Source of the DNA: Flavobacterium ginsenosidimutans
GTDB taxonomy: Bacteria; Bacteroidota; Bacteroidia; Flavobacteriales; Flavobacteriaceae
Assembly (NCBI RefSeq): GCF_003254625.1
Contig: NZ_QJRJ01000079.1
Coordinates: 124,001 to 188,000 of the forward strand
Length of the DNA: 64,000 nt
Direction of reading: 5' to 3'
The notes under the pieces are model-generated. The model was given only the letters and a program-made list of their open reading frames with translations, was not told where the DNA came from and made no database searches. Positions within the stretch are counted from its first letter, which is position 1, and each line of letters opens with the position of its first letter. Shown piece after piece: positions 26,378 through 35,637 of the stretch. The position numbers and the translations under genes were made by a program.

Positions 26378-26968
26378 CTATTGGTCAATTAATTCTATAT
26401 CATTGAGAACTCCTGCATAAATTAACTTTTTTTCATCATGACAAAATATAAAATTTTCTAAATCATTGAATAATTCTAGAACAAATTCTCGATCAATGCT
26501 ACTTTGTTTATCTGACAAATATGAACGATAAGAAGAATGTCTATAAGACTGAAAATCTTTAGAAAATTTATGCTTGACAGGATTTAAATGAACGTATAAG
26601 ATCAACTGTCTTAAATATTCTTCATTTTCAATTCTATTTCTTTGCAAATGTTCCTGAAACAAACTTCCTGTTCTATCGTAAGCTTTATTTATACTTTTAG
26701 AATAAGAATTGAATAAATTTGAAAATGGAAGATGAATTTTTTCTTTAAACTTTTCAGGTAGATTAATTTTATCTTTTATTCTTAGAACAATATGAAAATG
26801 ATTTTTGAGCAAACAATAAGCATAAACATCAGCAATTGGCAAAATATATTTTTTAAGTTTTTCTAAAAAGTAATTATAGTTTCTCTCTTCAATAAAAATA
26901 TTCTCAATATTGTTTCCTCGATTATAAACATGATAATATTGGCCTGCCTCAAAAACATCCTTCTCCAC
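26378..26968 (-). CDS. REP-associated tyrosine transposase (RAYT), Y1/HUH family
   Basis: A 196-residue protein of the IS200-related TnpA-REP group. It has the opening GQYYHVYNRGN, the HUH histidines in LLKNHFHIVLRI at about residues 54-65, and the region LYVHLNPVKHKFSKDFQSYRHSSYRSY with the family's late tyrosines. RAYTs are thought to nick and spread REP sequences. This gene is flanked on each side by an inverted pair of REPs and lies between the A2M and pbpC genes on their strand. The reading frame is intact. Confidence 0.93.
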   Translation of the reverse strand: MEKDVFEAGQYYHVYNRGNNIENIFIEERNYNYFLEKLKKYILPIADVYAYCLLKNHFHIVLRIKDKINLPEKFKEKIHLPFSNLFNSYSKSINKAYDRTGSLFQEHLQRNRIENEEYLRQLILYVHLNPVKHKFSKDFQSYRHSSYRSYLSDKQSSIDREFVLELFNDLENFIFCHDEKKLIYAGVLNDIELIDQ

Positions 26969-26988
26969 AATCTTATTCTTTTTATTAT

Positions 26989-27015
26989 CCTAACAGATTT
27001 CCAAAACCTGTTAGG
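26989..27015. repeat. REP palindrome 3 (upstream side of the RAYT gene)
   Basis: CCTAACAGATTTC, C, AAAACCTGTTAGG: the same palindrome with two arm mismatches, in the TATCC..GGTAT orientation. Confidence 0.85.
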
Positions 27016-27051
27016 TATGTTTTTTTCTTCCTCTAAAAACTTAATATAATA

Positions 27052-27078
27052 CCTAACAGGTTTTGGAAACCTGTTAGG
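27052..27078. repeat. REP palindrome 4 (upstream side of the RAYT gene)
   Basis: CCTAACAGGTTTT, G, GAAACCTGTTAGG: one arm mismatch, in the TACC..GGATA orientation, paired with REP 3 at 36 bp. Confidence 0.88.
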
Positions 27079-27097
27079 ATACGTGTATTAATAAATT

Positions 27098-30000
27098 TTA
27101 CTTCACAACCTCAACCCAGAATCCTTTTGTTCTGGCTAAGAAAGTATTATCATACATCGCTTCGCATTGTAATCCTGGTAAATAATAATTTCCTAAATAC
27201 GATGCATTTAACAGAATTCGGAAAACTTTAGTTTCTCTGGCTTTCATTCCGAAATAGAAATTAGTTCTGTCGTCACGGATATCAATATAATCGGCAATGT
27301 TGTTTACGGCGTCTCCATAATCTGTAAAACGTGTATTTACAATTTCGAATCCAGAAGGCAGAATCTGCGATAACGCTACATTTTGAACACTTTCTCCTCT
27401 TTGGTTTTTAATCGTAACCTCAGCAACAAACTCTGTTCCTTGACTGATTCTTGAAACATTGATTACACTTCCTTTTCTATTTTTGAAAACAATAGAAGCC
27501 GTAACATCACTTTGAACAGCATTTTCCTGTCCGATTGGCAGAATTCCTGTGTTTAATACACGAACATAAACCGTATTCGCTTTGTTGTTTTTCAACGTAA
27601 TACTGTTTGTACCAGAAGCAACAGACAAACTACGATCTGCAACTGATTTACCTGTATTGATTGTCTCTCCTTTACCGTTTTTATTAAATTGAATATTGAT
27701 TCCTTTTGGACCATTGCTCACTGCAAATTTTGACATTGCATATAAACAGTAAGCCGTTGTCTGTGTACTCATCCACTGGTTAGCGGACATTTCTTTAGCT
27801 AATTTAGAGGCTGTTACAAACGCTTTTTGTTTCTGATCTAATAAAAGCATGGTTTCAAGAGCCATTGCTCTATTTCTTTCACTTGAACCATAATAGTAAT
27901 AACTATATCCGTCTGAATCACCGTCAATACTAGTTCTCAAGAACAAACTTTGCCCTGCCGATTTTTGTCCCGCTAAAACATAAGCTGCTGCCAAACGAAG
28001 CATACTTTCGTTTGAAATACCTTTTGTTTCTCGCAATCTGTTCATCGACGATAAATCAGCATTTCCTGCTAAAGCTAAAGTGTATAAACGATAGGCCTGC
28101 GCTAAGTCATTTCCGTATTTAGGTTCAAAACGCCATTGTTTCGCTTCTTTTTGCTGATAACCTAACCATTTCGATTTGAAATTAATTGGCAACACATATC
28201 CTTTTTTCTCTGCTTCAATTAAGAAATGTCCAGCGTATGAAGTTCCCCAATCGTCTGCAATTGCATTTCCTTGCCAGTAAGGCATTCCGCCATTTGATAA
28301 TTGGAATTTACCCAATCTGGCAATTCCAGCCGCAATGTTTTTCTGAATCAGATCTTTTCGTTTTGCATCAATATCAGCCACATCGCCCAAATACAATTGC
28401 GGAAAAACAGATGAAGTCGTCTGTTCGACACATCCATGAGGATACTGAATCAAGAATTGTAATCTTCCATTCAAATTCATTGATGGCATAGATGAAACCT
28501 CTAATCTTGCTTTATTACTTCCAGCAATTCCAAAGGTTTTCCATGAAATTGTTTTGGTACTATTTGGCGTTAAAACAACATCGGTAAAAGTGCTCGTAAC
28601 TGGATTTGGATTCGTCATATCGATTTCAACATCATAAGTTGATTTCTCGCTTCCAGATGTCGCAATTACCTGAACTTTTGCAATTCCTGTCGCAGAACCC
28701 ACAACTAAATTAAAATATGCCATTTTCTCATCTGGCTGTGCGAAATTTAGTTTTTGAACCGCACTTCCCATAACTTTCAATCCGTTGCTGGTTTTAACCT
28801 GAATCGAAACATTTTTGATTTTATTTTCAGTTGCAAAAACCGTTACAGGCAATGTTACTTTTTCTGACGGCGAAATTTTTCTAGGCAGCGAAGCCAATAC
28901 CATTAGCGGACTCTTAACTTGTGTTGCTTTTTCAACACTTCCGTAAGCGCTTGTATTTGCATCTCCGGCAACAACCATTGTTCGTACAGAACCAATATAT
29001 TTCGGAAGTTTTAATTCATGCGATTTTGTTTCTCCTTTTCCTAATTTAAATGGTCCGTAATACAATACTACAGGTTTAAAACGGTTAGCTTTTTTAGCTT
29101 TTCCGCCTCCTAAATCCTGGTCACCACCAATACTGAAAATCTGATTTATTTTTCCGCCATAAGCACCAATTACATCATCGTAAACGTCCCATGTTTTTAC
29201 TCCTAATGCTTCACGAACGTAGAAACTATCCCACGCATTTGGTGTTTTAAAACGAGTTAAATCCAAAAGACCTTCATCTACAACTGCGATTGTATATGTC
29301 ATTTCTTTACCTGATTTCTCGCCTACTTTAACCGTAAACGGCTGTTCTGGCCTTAATACATCTGGCATATTAAGAGTCGGTGCCAAAATGGTGTTTTTAT
29401 CTACCACTTCAATTGGTACAATTCCGTACATACGAATTGGCGAATCATTTTTAGTTGAAGCGAGTGGCTGTAATAAGGTAATATTAAAATACACGTTTGG
29501 CGCCATAGCTCCTGTAATTGGAACTTCAACTTTTGTTTCTCCGTTTTTAGTTTCTGCCCAAATAGTCTGCACGACTCTCGATCCGTTTTCGATAGAAATC
29601 AACGCACGTCCGCCTTCACTTGACGGGAAAGAAATCTGTGCTTTTTCGCCAACTGCATAATTCTTTTTATCGGTAGAAAAAACTAACATATTGGCTGTCG
29701 AAGCATCTCTGTTTCGTGTTTTTCCAGACCAGATTGGCCAGTCGATATTTACGGTTAAAGAAGATGCATGTCCGCTTTCAGCGTCTTCAACACGAATTAG
29801 ATAACGTCCCCATTCTTCATCTGTGAGGGCAAATTGAAAACTTCCTTTTCCATTAGAATCGGTATTTATGAGAAAGGTTTTGTATGAAGTCGTTGCATTC
29901 GAAGAATTATAATTTGATAGATTATCGCTTGAAGAATCCCACCACCATCTCCAGTCTACTTTGTAAACTCTTACTTCAAGATTACGAACTGATTTTGGTC

Positions 30001-32785
30001 TTCCATTTTCGTCAACTGTGACAACCTCGAAACGATTATTTGTTCTCGTTTCAAGCATACTGTACTTGTTCAGTTCCGGCGTTTTAAGTCCAACGTAAGT
30101 TTTGTATGGAGAATAAGTTGTCGACATTACATCTGTACTAAAATCTCCTCCTTCTTCATATACTTTTGTAATGAATGAAGCACGAAGCATTCCTGGCGCC
30201 TGACCTTGTAATCTTGGCTGAATGTTTACAGATGCTTTTCCGTTTTCATTTAATTTTCCAGAGAAAACATTAATTTCTTCTGTACTGAATTGGCGTGCCA
30301 AATCATCAAAAGTATATTTTTCATAACCTTTAAAAGTCGTGCTTTGCTGAGAGAATTTAGCCTGCATTTCTACATTCAAATTCTTCGCAATTGCGCCGTG
30401 TAGCCATGTTACTTCCAGATTATCTGTATTTGGATAAGAAGCCGAAAGTGTTTTTCTGCTAAAGGTATTTTTGATTTTTAAACGATTCGGTTTGATGGTT
30501 TCAATCTTGATGCTCTTATAGAATTTCGCACCACCAACGCTTACCATTGCTTCCCAATTTCCTGTTGGCGCATCTTGATCTGTTCGAACAGCAATAGCAT
30601 AATGATTCAAATCATTGGTTTTTTGAACTGTTTGATAAACTGTTTTTCCGTTCGGATCATTTAATCTGAATTTAATTGGATGTGATTTCGGAAGTTTATT
30701 CGCAGCATCGTTCAAAATAAATGATAAATACAAAATATCTCCAGGGCGCCAAACACCTCTTTCTCCATAAATAAATCCTTTCAGCCCTTTTTGCAAAGTC
30801 TCTCCGGCAACATCAAAATTACTTACCGATAACGAAAGTCCATCATCCAACTTCACGTAAGTTGATTGATCTCCTAAAGTTACAATTGCAAAATAAGCGA
30901 ATTTGTCCAGCTGAAAAGATGCAATTCCTTCACTGCTTGTCGCTTCTGTTGCTATTTTTTGCTGTTGGAAATTGTATAAATCTACTCTTGCATTCGAAAC
31001 CGGTTCTGTTGTAACAATATTATTTACAGCAAATAAGTACGATTTATTTTCTCCTCTTTTGGCAATAACTCCTAAATCTGAAGCTAAAATATTAGTCGCA
31101 ATTCTCGCATTGTAATAGTAAGAACCTGTACACGGATCTTGGCTTTCTCTCCAATCGTAATCGTCATAATAGTAATAATCATCATAAGAGTTTCCGCTGT
31201 AGTTTACGTCATTTTCATCAACTTCTTCTTCCTCGGCTTCATCTTCACTATTATCTGATGTTTCGCATTTATAAAGCGAATATTTCTTTTTGTAAACAAA
31301 TTCAACTCTGTAAATCGCTCCTGGTTCTGGTTTTATAATTTTAGATAAATCTAAAGCATACGTATTCCATTTTGCCAGATTTACGAGTGTGCTTTCTCTT
31401 AAATTCAGCGTCGTTTTAGCAATTGGCTGCGCTACTTTTTTGAGATTTTGTCCGCCGTTTAATTCATTATATTGAAGAAACTGCAGAATATTATTTTTAT
31501 ATATTTTATAAACCTTTACATCTACAGCGCTCAGATTTACGGCTTCGAAATTCAGTTTTAAATTATTTGAACTTGGCAGAATTGTTCCGTTTTTAATAAA
31601 ACGAACGTTTGGTTTTATCTGATCAAAAGAGATTTTTTCGCTGTAATTGTTTTCTAGTTTTTTACCATACTGGCTTTCTATTCCTTGAAAAACTTCCAAT
31701 AATAATTCACCAGTAACAACTTGTTCTGGTTCTTCGTCTGGAACATATTCAACAGCTTCATCTACAACTGCGGCTGCTGAATCTACTGCAACTGCGGCTG
31801 AGTCAACTACAACTGCGGCGGAATCTATAGCGACGGCAACTGGTTCTTCAGCAACTACTGTTACAGGTTCTTCTTTTTTAGGTGCATTTTGATTGGAAAA
31901 ATATACTTTTAGTAAATTTCCTTGTGTAGAAAATTTCAGGTTATTGGTGTTTTGAATCGAAACCAATCCAGCAAAATCCTGACCTTTTTCTAATGGTTCA
32001 GAGAAATTAATTAAAACTTGCTGATTGTTTCCGTCTGGAACTTCAACTTTGATAACTTTAAATTCGTTGATGCTCGTAATTGGAAAATCAATTTGTCCTT
32101 TTTGGTCAATATCAAAATCATTTCCATCATAAATAATCTCTAAATTTGAAGCTTCTGACTGACGCTGAATACTATCAATTATAAAACGAAATTCTTTTGC
32201 CGGCCCGTTTGTTTTCTCAAACTTAATTTTAAGATTATTTCCATTATGTTTGGCTTCAACCAGCTTTTGAGCAGTTTCCAAATCAATATTATCTGCTGTT
32301 TTCAAAACGCAGTTTAAATATTGATATTCTTTGCTGTACGATTGAATATCGCCAGTATTTATGGTGAAATCCTGTTTAACCGTTTTAACTGTAAAATTGA
32401 ATTTAGAAAGCGTTTCCTCTTTCTCTTTTGGAATGGCGGTTAGTTTATCTAAGTTTAAAGTAACTTGATATTCTGTTCCTGCTTCTAATTTTTTCTCTGG
32501 AATAAAAGCTAAAGTATTGGTCGAAAGCGCTACTACTTTTCCGTGAACATTTGGCGAAATATCAAACAAATCATCGTCTAATTCCTGATTAGGTTTCCAA
32601 TCATTTTTGTCGAATGCCAAAACCACACGAATATCAGAATCCGCAGAAACGATTCCGCCAGTAAAACTGGTAATGTAATCTTTGAATAGCGAAAAATCCG
32701 AATTGAAATCTGCAGCTGATTTGCGCCCGCAGGATTGAAAAATAAAAAACACAAAAAATACGAGAACTAAACCTTTTGCTTTCAC
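27098..32785 (-). CDS. Alpha-2-macroglobulin family lipoprotein with thioester
   Basis: An 1895-residue periplasmic protease-trap protein. The N-terminus is a lipoprotein signal (FFVFFIFQSCGRKS). Multiple macroglobulin beta-domains occupy the first 1200 residues. The thioester motif PHGCVEQTTS has its cysteine at about 1452, followed by the helical thioester domain (FQLSNGGMPYWQGN) and receptor-like C-terminal domains. Odd low-complexity inserts are an Ala/Val/Asp repeat at about 308-350 (VDSAAV units) and a Tyr/Asp-rich stretch at about 530-545. In bacteria this family works with PbpC in envelope defence and repair. Confidence 0.94.
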   Translation of the reverse strand: MKAKGLVLVFFVFFIFQSCGRKSAADFNSDFSLFKDYITSFTGGIVSADSDIRVVLAFDKNDWKPNQELDDDLFDISPNVHGKVVALSTNTLAFIPEKKLEAGTEYQVTLNLDKLTAIPKEKEETLSKFNFTVKTVKQDFTINTGDIQSYSKEYQYLNCVLKTADNIDLETAQKLVEAKHNGNNLKIKFEKTNGPAKEFRFIIDSIQRQSEASNLEIIYDGNDFDIDQKGQIDFPITSINEFKVIKVEVPDGNNQQVLINFSEPLEKGQDFAGLVSIQNTNNLKFSTQGNLLKVYFSNQNAPKKEEPVTVVAEEPVAVAIDSAAVVVDSAAVAVDSAAAVVDEAVEYVPDEEPEQVVTGELLLEVFQGIESQYGKKLENNYSEKISFDQIKPNVRFIKNGTILPSSNNLKLNFEAVNLSAVDVKVYKIYKNNILQFLQYNELNGGQNLKKVAQPIAKTTLNLRESTLVNLAKWNTYALDLSKIIKPEPGAIYRVEFVYKKKYSLYKCETSDNSEDEAEEEEVDENDVNYSGNSYDDYYYYDDYDWRESQDPCTGSYYYNARIATNILASDLGVIAKRGENKSYLFAVNNIVTTEPVSNARVDLYNFQQQKIATEATSSEGIASFQLDKFAYFAIVTLGDQSTYVKLDDGLSLSVSNFDVAGETLQKGLKGFIYGERGVWRPGDILYLSFILNDAANKLPKSHPIKFRLNDPNGKTVYQTVQKTNDLNHYAIAVRTDQDAPTGNWEAMVSVGGAKFYKSIKIETIKPNRLKIKNTFSRKTLSASYPNTDNLEVTWLHGAIAKNLNVEMQAKFSQQSTTFKGYEKYTFDDLARQFSTEEINVFSGKLNENGKASVNIQPRLQGQAPGMLRASFITKVYEEGGDFSTDVMSTTYSPYKTYVGLKTPELNKYSMLETRTNNRFEVVTVDENGRPKSVRNLEVRVYKVDWRWWWDSSSDNLSNYNSSNATTSYKTFLINTDSNGKGSFQFALTDEEWGRYLIRVEDAESGHASSLTVNIDWPIWSGKTRNRDASTANMLVFSTDKKNYAVGEKAQISFPSSEGGRALISIENGSRVVQTIWAETKNGETKVEVPITGAMAPNVYFNITLLQPLASTKNDSPIRMYGIVPIEVVDKNTILAPTLNMPDVLRPEQPFTVKVGEKSGKEMTYTIAVVDEGLLDLTRFKTPNAWDSFYVREALGVKTWDVYDDVIGAYGGKINQIFSIGGDQDLGGGKAKKANRFKPVVLYYGPFKLGKGETKSHELKLPKYIGSVRTMVVAGDANTSAYGSVEKATQVKSPLMVLASLPRKISPSEKVTLPVTVFATENKIKNVSIQVKTSNGLKVMGSAVQKLNFAQPDEKMAYFNLVVGSATGIAKVQVIATSGSEKSTYDVEIDMTNPNPVTSTFTDVVLTPNSTKTISWKTFGIAGSNKARLEVSSMPSMNLNGRLQFLIQYPHGCVEQTTSSVFPQLYLGDVADIDAKRKDLIQKNIAAGIARLGKFQLSNGGMPYWQGNAIADDWGTSYAGHFLIEAEKKGYVLPINFKSKWLGYQQKEAKQWRFEPKYGNDLAQAYRLYTLALAGNADLSSMNRLRETKGISNESMLRLAAAYVLAGQKSAGQSLFLRTSIDGDSDGYSYYYYGSSERNRAMALETMLLLDQKQKAFVTASKLAKEMSANQWMSTQTTAYCLYAMSKFAVSNGPKGINIQFNKNGKGETINTGKSVADRSLSVASGTNSITLKNNKANTVYVRVLNTGILPIGQENAVQSDVTASIVFKNRKGSVINVSRISQGTEFVAEVTIKNQRGESVQNVALSQILPSGFEIVNTRFTDYGDAVNNIADYIDIRDDRTNFYFGMKARETKVFRILLNASYLGNYYLPGLQCEAMYDNTFLARTKGFWVEVVK

Positions 32786-32978
32786 TTTTATTTAGAGTTA
32801 ATGGTTAACAAGCTAGAAATTTAACACGAATTACCGTTAAAGCCATAACAGCAAATGCGATTTAAATTATGTTAAAAGTAAAATATTTTTCTATTGCTTT
32901 AAGAAGAAAATTCCCTAATAATGATTATTTAACTTTTGTTGAATCTTAGAAAGCATTGTAATGATGATTTGAAGCAAA

Positions 32979-33052
32979 TTCCAGCTATCCGCTATATCTT
33001 TTCCCTGCTAAAGAAGCAGGAAAAAGGATGCCGCTTCTATCTGGGCTAGGGC
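32979..33052 (-). ncRNA. Structured repeat, possible Flavo-1-type RNA, copy 2
   Basis: On the minus strand it starts GCCCTAGCCCAGATAGAAGC and ends ATAGCGGATAGCTGG, with an inner hairpin near CCTGCTT...AGCAGG. The ends match the element at 4595-4676 while the inner stem is different in sequence but also paired. It lies in the 287-bp gap upstream of the A2M gene, on the same strand. The identity with Flavo-1 is a guess. Confidence 0.5.
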
Positions 33053-33072
33053 AGTTATTTTTATAAGCCAAT

Positions 33073-33711
33073 TTAAAGTTCATCTCCTATTTTTGACAAA
33101 ACTTTATCCATTTCAAGAAAGTGTTCTTTTGTATTAGATGAATAAAAAAGTTGATTGTTGCTCATTACAATAATTACCTCATCGTCATGATTCCCATAGA
33201 AATTTATCCCATCTGCCCACTGCGTAAAAGAAACACCTTTATTTTTATAATTCTCAACAATAAAATTTAGCCCTTCATCATCAATTTCATAAAAACATTC
33301 AGCAGTATATTCTAAAGCAAAACCAGCTTGTAAAAATGCCATTGCAATAAAGAAATCAGTTAAGGTTTCTGTTTCCAGTTTCCATTCCTTTTCATCATAA
33401 CTCATATAAACTGGCGGATTGGATTTTGACAAATCCTCTTTATGAATTCCCCAAACGCAAGCTTTTTGATTTTCAGAATAAAATATTAGATAATCATCAT
33501 TTTTATAATATTGAAAACGCTCTGGTATAATTAATAAATCTTGTGTATGATTTAAGTTTTGGATTTTCCCTAATTCAGTATAATAATCAATGAAAACTTC
33601 TGGAAGTTCTCCAAAAATATCTTTTACAATTTTAATTTCATTTTCCGTAAAACCATTTGGTTCAGTTATACTGAAAAGTCTTTTTATTGTTGAGAAATCG
33701 GTCATAGTCAT
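33073..33711 (-). CDS. SMI1/KNR4 (SUKH) superfamily protein, possible immunity protein
   Basis: The 212-residue acidic protein has the SUKH pattern near its N-terminus: ENEIKIVKDIFGELPEVFIDYYTELGKI, then LIIPERFQYYKNDDYLIFYSENQKACVWGI. Bacterial SUKH proteins commonly neutralise toxins of contact-dependent systems. The start codon follows directly on the stop of the upstream gene (TAAATG), so the two are probably coupled. No toxin gene is visible within the window. Confidence 0.72.
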   Translation of the reverse strand: MTMTDFSTIKRLFSITEPNGFTENEIKIVKDIFGELPEVFIDYYTELGKIQNLNHTQDLLIIPERFQYYKNDDYLIFYSENQKACVWGIHKEDLSKSNPPVYMSYDEKEWKLETETLTDFFIAMAFLQAGFALEYTAECFYEIDDEGLNFIVENYKNKGVSFTQWADGINFYGNHDDEVIIVMSNNQLFYSSNTKEHFLEMDKVLSKIGDEL

Positions 33712-34323
33712 TTAATATTTTGGAACTCCTGCTTTCCACATTTCTTCAACAGTTTTTAGCGGATAATTATCTTCTCCCAACAAACGTAATTCTTTTAACG
33801 GATCAATCCATCGGTTATTTTCTATTGATAAAATCAATCTACGAACAAATTCGTAACCCGTATTATAACCTGTAATTTCATAAGAGCTTGAATTATATTC
33901 TTTTTTATCAATATTATATTCTACAATTTCATTTCCCATAATACCTTGATCTCCAATTAAGGGATCAATTCTTACCAGATTATGGATAAGTTGGTCATCT
34001 GTAAATTGTGAACTATTTCCCCATTGTCCTCTATCTTTACTAATAAATAATTCTGGGATAGAGATATCTAAATTTGACTTAAAATTTTTGATTTTACCTA
34101 CGGAACATTTTTTAAAAAACTCTTTCAAAACCATACATACTCCAAAAGGTTCAAATAGACTTAAGTCAATCTGATCATTATCAAATTCAGGATCTGAGCT
34201 TTTTAAATTAAAAACCGCAATAAATGGTGCTTTTAAAACCTGAACCACTACAAAAAGATCATTCTTCAATTGTATTGAATGAATCTCATTTTCTTTCCAA
34301 GTAAATCTCTTTAGCATTTTCAA
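33712..34323 (-). CDS. Conserved hypothetical protein, Imm26-like N-terminus possible
   Basis: I do not recognise the family firmly. The 203-residue protein has no signal or membrane segment. Its first 60 residues (RFTWKENEIHSIQLKNDLFVVVQVL) resemble the start of immunity-type beta-domain proteins such as Imm26. The next gene encodes a SUKH protein and starts immediately after this stop codon. The pair follows tadA after 35 bp on the same strand. Function as an orphan immunity protein is inferred from context only. Confidence 0.55.
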   Translation of the reverse strand: MKMLKRFTWKENEIHSIQLKNDLFVVVQVLKAPFIAVFNLKSSDPEFDNDQIDLSLFEPFGVCMVLKEFFKKCSVGKIKNFKSNLDISIPELFISKDRGQWGNSSQFTDDQLIHNLVRIDPLIGDQGIMGNEIVEYNIDKKEYNSSSYEITGYNTGYEFVRRLILSIENNRWIDPLKELRLLGEDNYPLKTVEEMWKAGVPKY

Positions 34324-34358
34324 TCAATTAAAAAGAAGCTAAATTACTACAAAAAAAA

Positions 34359-34805
34359 TCAGTTCTTTCTTCTTTCCAGAAAAAATCGTTTCATCAAATC
34401 GGCAGCTTCGTTTGCCATTACGCCAGAAACAACAGTCGTTTTCGGGTGAAGTTTTGTTCCCATATTGAGAAATCCGCGTTGTTCGTCGCGTGCTCCAAAA
34501 ACAATTTTAGAAATCTGACTCCAATACAACGCTCCTGCGCACATTTGGCAAGGTTCGAGAGTTACATAAAGTGTACAGTCTTTTAAATATTTTCCGCCCA
34601 GAAAATTAGCCGCCGCGGTGATTGATTGCATTTCAGCATGAGCCGTGACATCATTTAGCAATTCGGTCAAATTATGACTTCTTGCAATAACTTTATCGGC
34701 TACAACTACAACAGCTCCAACAGGAATTTCGCCTTTTAAATAGGCTTCTTCAGCTTCCTGCAAAGCTTTTTTCATAAAATATTCGTCTGTAAAAGGATTT
34801 TCCAT
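34359..34805 (-). CDS. tadA: tRNA-specific adenosine deaminase
   Basis: TadA converts adenosine-34 to inosine in tRNA-Arg(ACG). The 148-residue protein has the zinc and proton-shuttle motif HAE at residues 56-58 and PCQMC with zinc cysteines C86 and C89. The length and the ALQEAEEAYLKGEIPVGAVVV start fit the family. Two immunity-like genes follow on the same strand. Confidence 0.95.
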   Translation of the reverse strand: MENPFTDEYFMKKALQEAEEAYLKGEIPVGAVVVVADKVIARSHNLTELLNDVTAHAEMQSITAAANFLGGKYLKDCTLYVTLEPCQMCAGALYWSQISKIVFGARDEQRGFLNMGTKLHPKTTVVSGVMANEAADLMKRFFLERRKN

Positions 34806-34866
34806 ATCTGCAAAAGTAAAACTTTACTCAATATTTTTATTACATTTAAACTTTGATATTTGAATT

Positions 34867-35637
34867 ATGGAACCAAAATATAAAATTTCAATACCTGAAC
34901 CGTGCCATGAAAACTGGGATCAAATGACTCCAAAAGACAATGGCAGATTTTGTGTGAGCTGTTCAAAAACGGTTGTTGATTTTACGTCAATGCTTCCAGA
35001 GGAAATTCAGCAGTATTTTATTTCACATAAAAATATCTGCGGAAGACTTAAAAATGAGCAGTTAAATGAAATAAATATTCAGATTCCGTCTCAAATATTA
35101 CATAGCCAAATGCACTATCGAAAAATGTTTTTATTGGCACTTTTTATAGCTATGGGCACTACATTATTTAGCTGTCAGGATAAGGATGGAAATAAACAAA
35201 AAATAGATAAAGTTGAAGTTGTAGAAGATATCAAACCTGTACAACCCGCTACTACTGGAATTATCCTAATGCCCATAGATACAATAAACACCGAAAAAGA
35301 TTCTCTATCTAGACCAGAGAACCTTCAATCTGGACGTTACGGAATTGTTTATAATTCAAATGATTTAGAGGTTGCGCCTGTTCCCAAAAATGGAATAAAA
35401 AAATTCTGTTCTCATTTTTCAAAAAAACTTATCACTGCAAAACAGGGAGAAATATCGGTTTTATTTGTAATTGAAGGCGACGGAAGTCTTAGTAATTTTA
35501 ACATACTAAAAAACACAACTTCAGCAAGTGAAAAAGATATCGTTGGGGTTTTAGAAAAATCTCCTAATTGGATTCCAGGTAAACTAAAAAATCGAGTTGT
35601 TCGCTCCACTTACACTTTGCCAATTACATTTAAATAA
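34867..35637 (+). CDS. Membrane protein with N-terminal Cys-rich domain and TonB-C-like end
   Basis: The 256-residue protein has three parts. Residues 1-75 hold cysteines C13, C29, C32 and C58 (EPCHENWDQM, RFCVSCSK, NICGRL), a likely zinc site recurrent in Bacteroidota proteins. A hydrophobic segment follows at about 86-103 (MFLLALFIAMGTTLFSC). The C-terminal 90 residues resemble TonB C-terminal domains (ISVLFVIEGDGSLSNFNILK, SPNWIPGKL). The topology would place the Cys domain in the cytoplasm. Its stop overlaps the next start (TAATG). Confidence 0.6.
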   Translation: MEPKYKISIPEPCHENWDQMTPKDNGRFCVSCSKTVVDFTSMLPEEIQQYFISHKNICGRLKNEQLNEINIQIPSQILHSQMHYRKMFLLALFIAMGTTLFSCQDKDGNKQKIDKVEVVEDIKPVQPATTGIILMPIDTINTEKDSLSRPENLQSGRYGIVYNSNDLEVAPVPKNGIKKFCSHFSKKLITAKQGEISVLFVIEGDGSLSNFNILKNTTSASEKDIVGVLEKSPNWIPGKLKNRVVRSTYTLPITFK

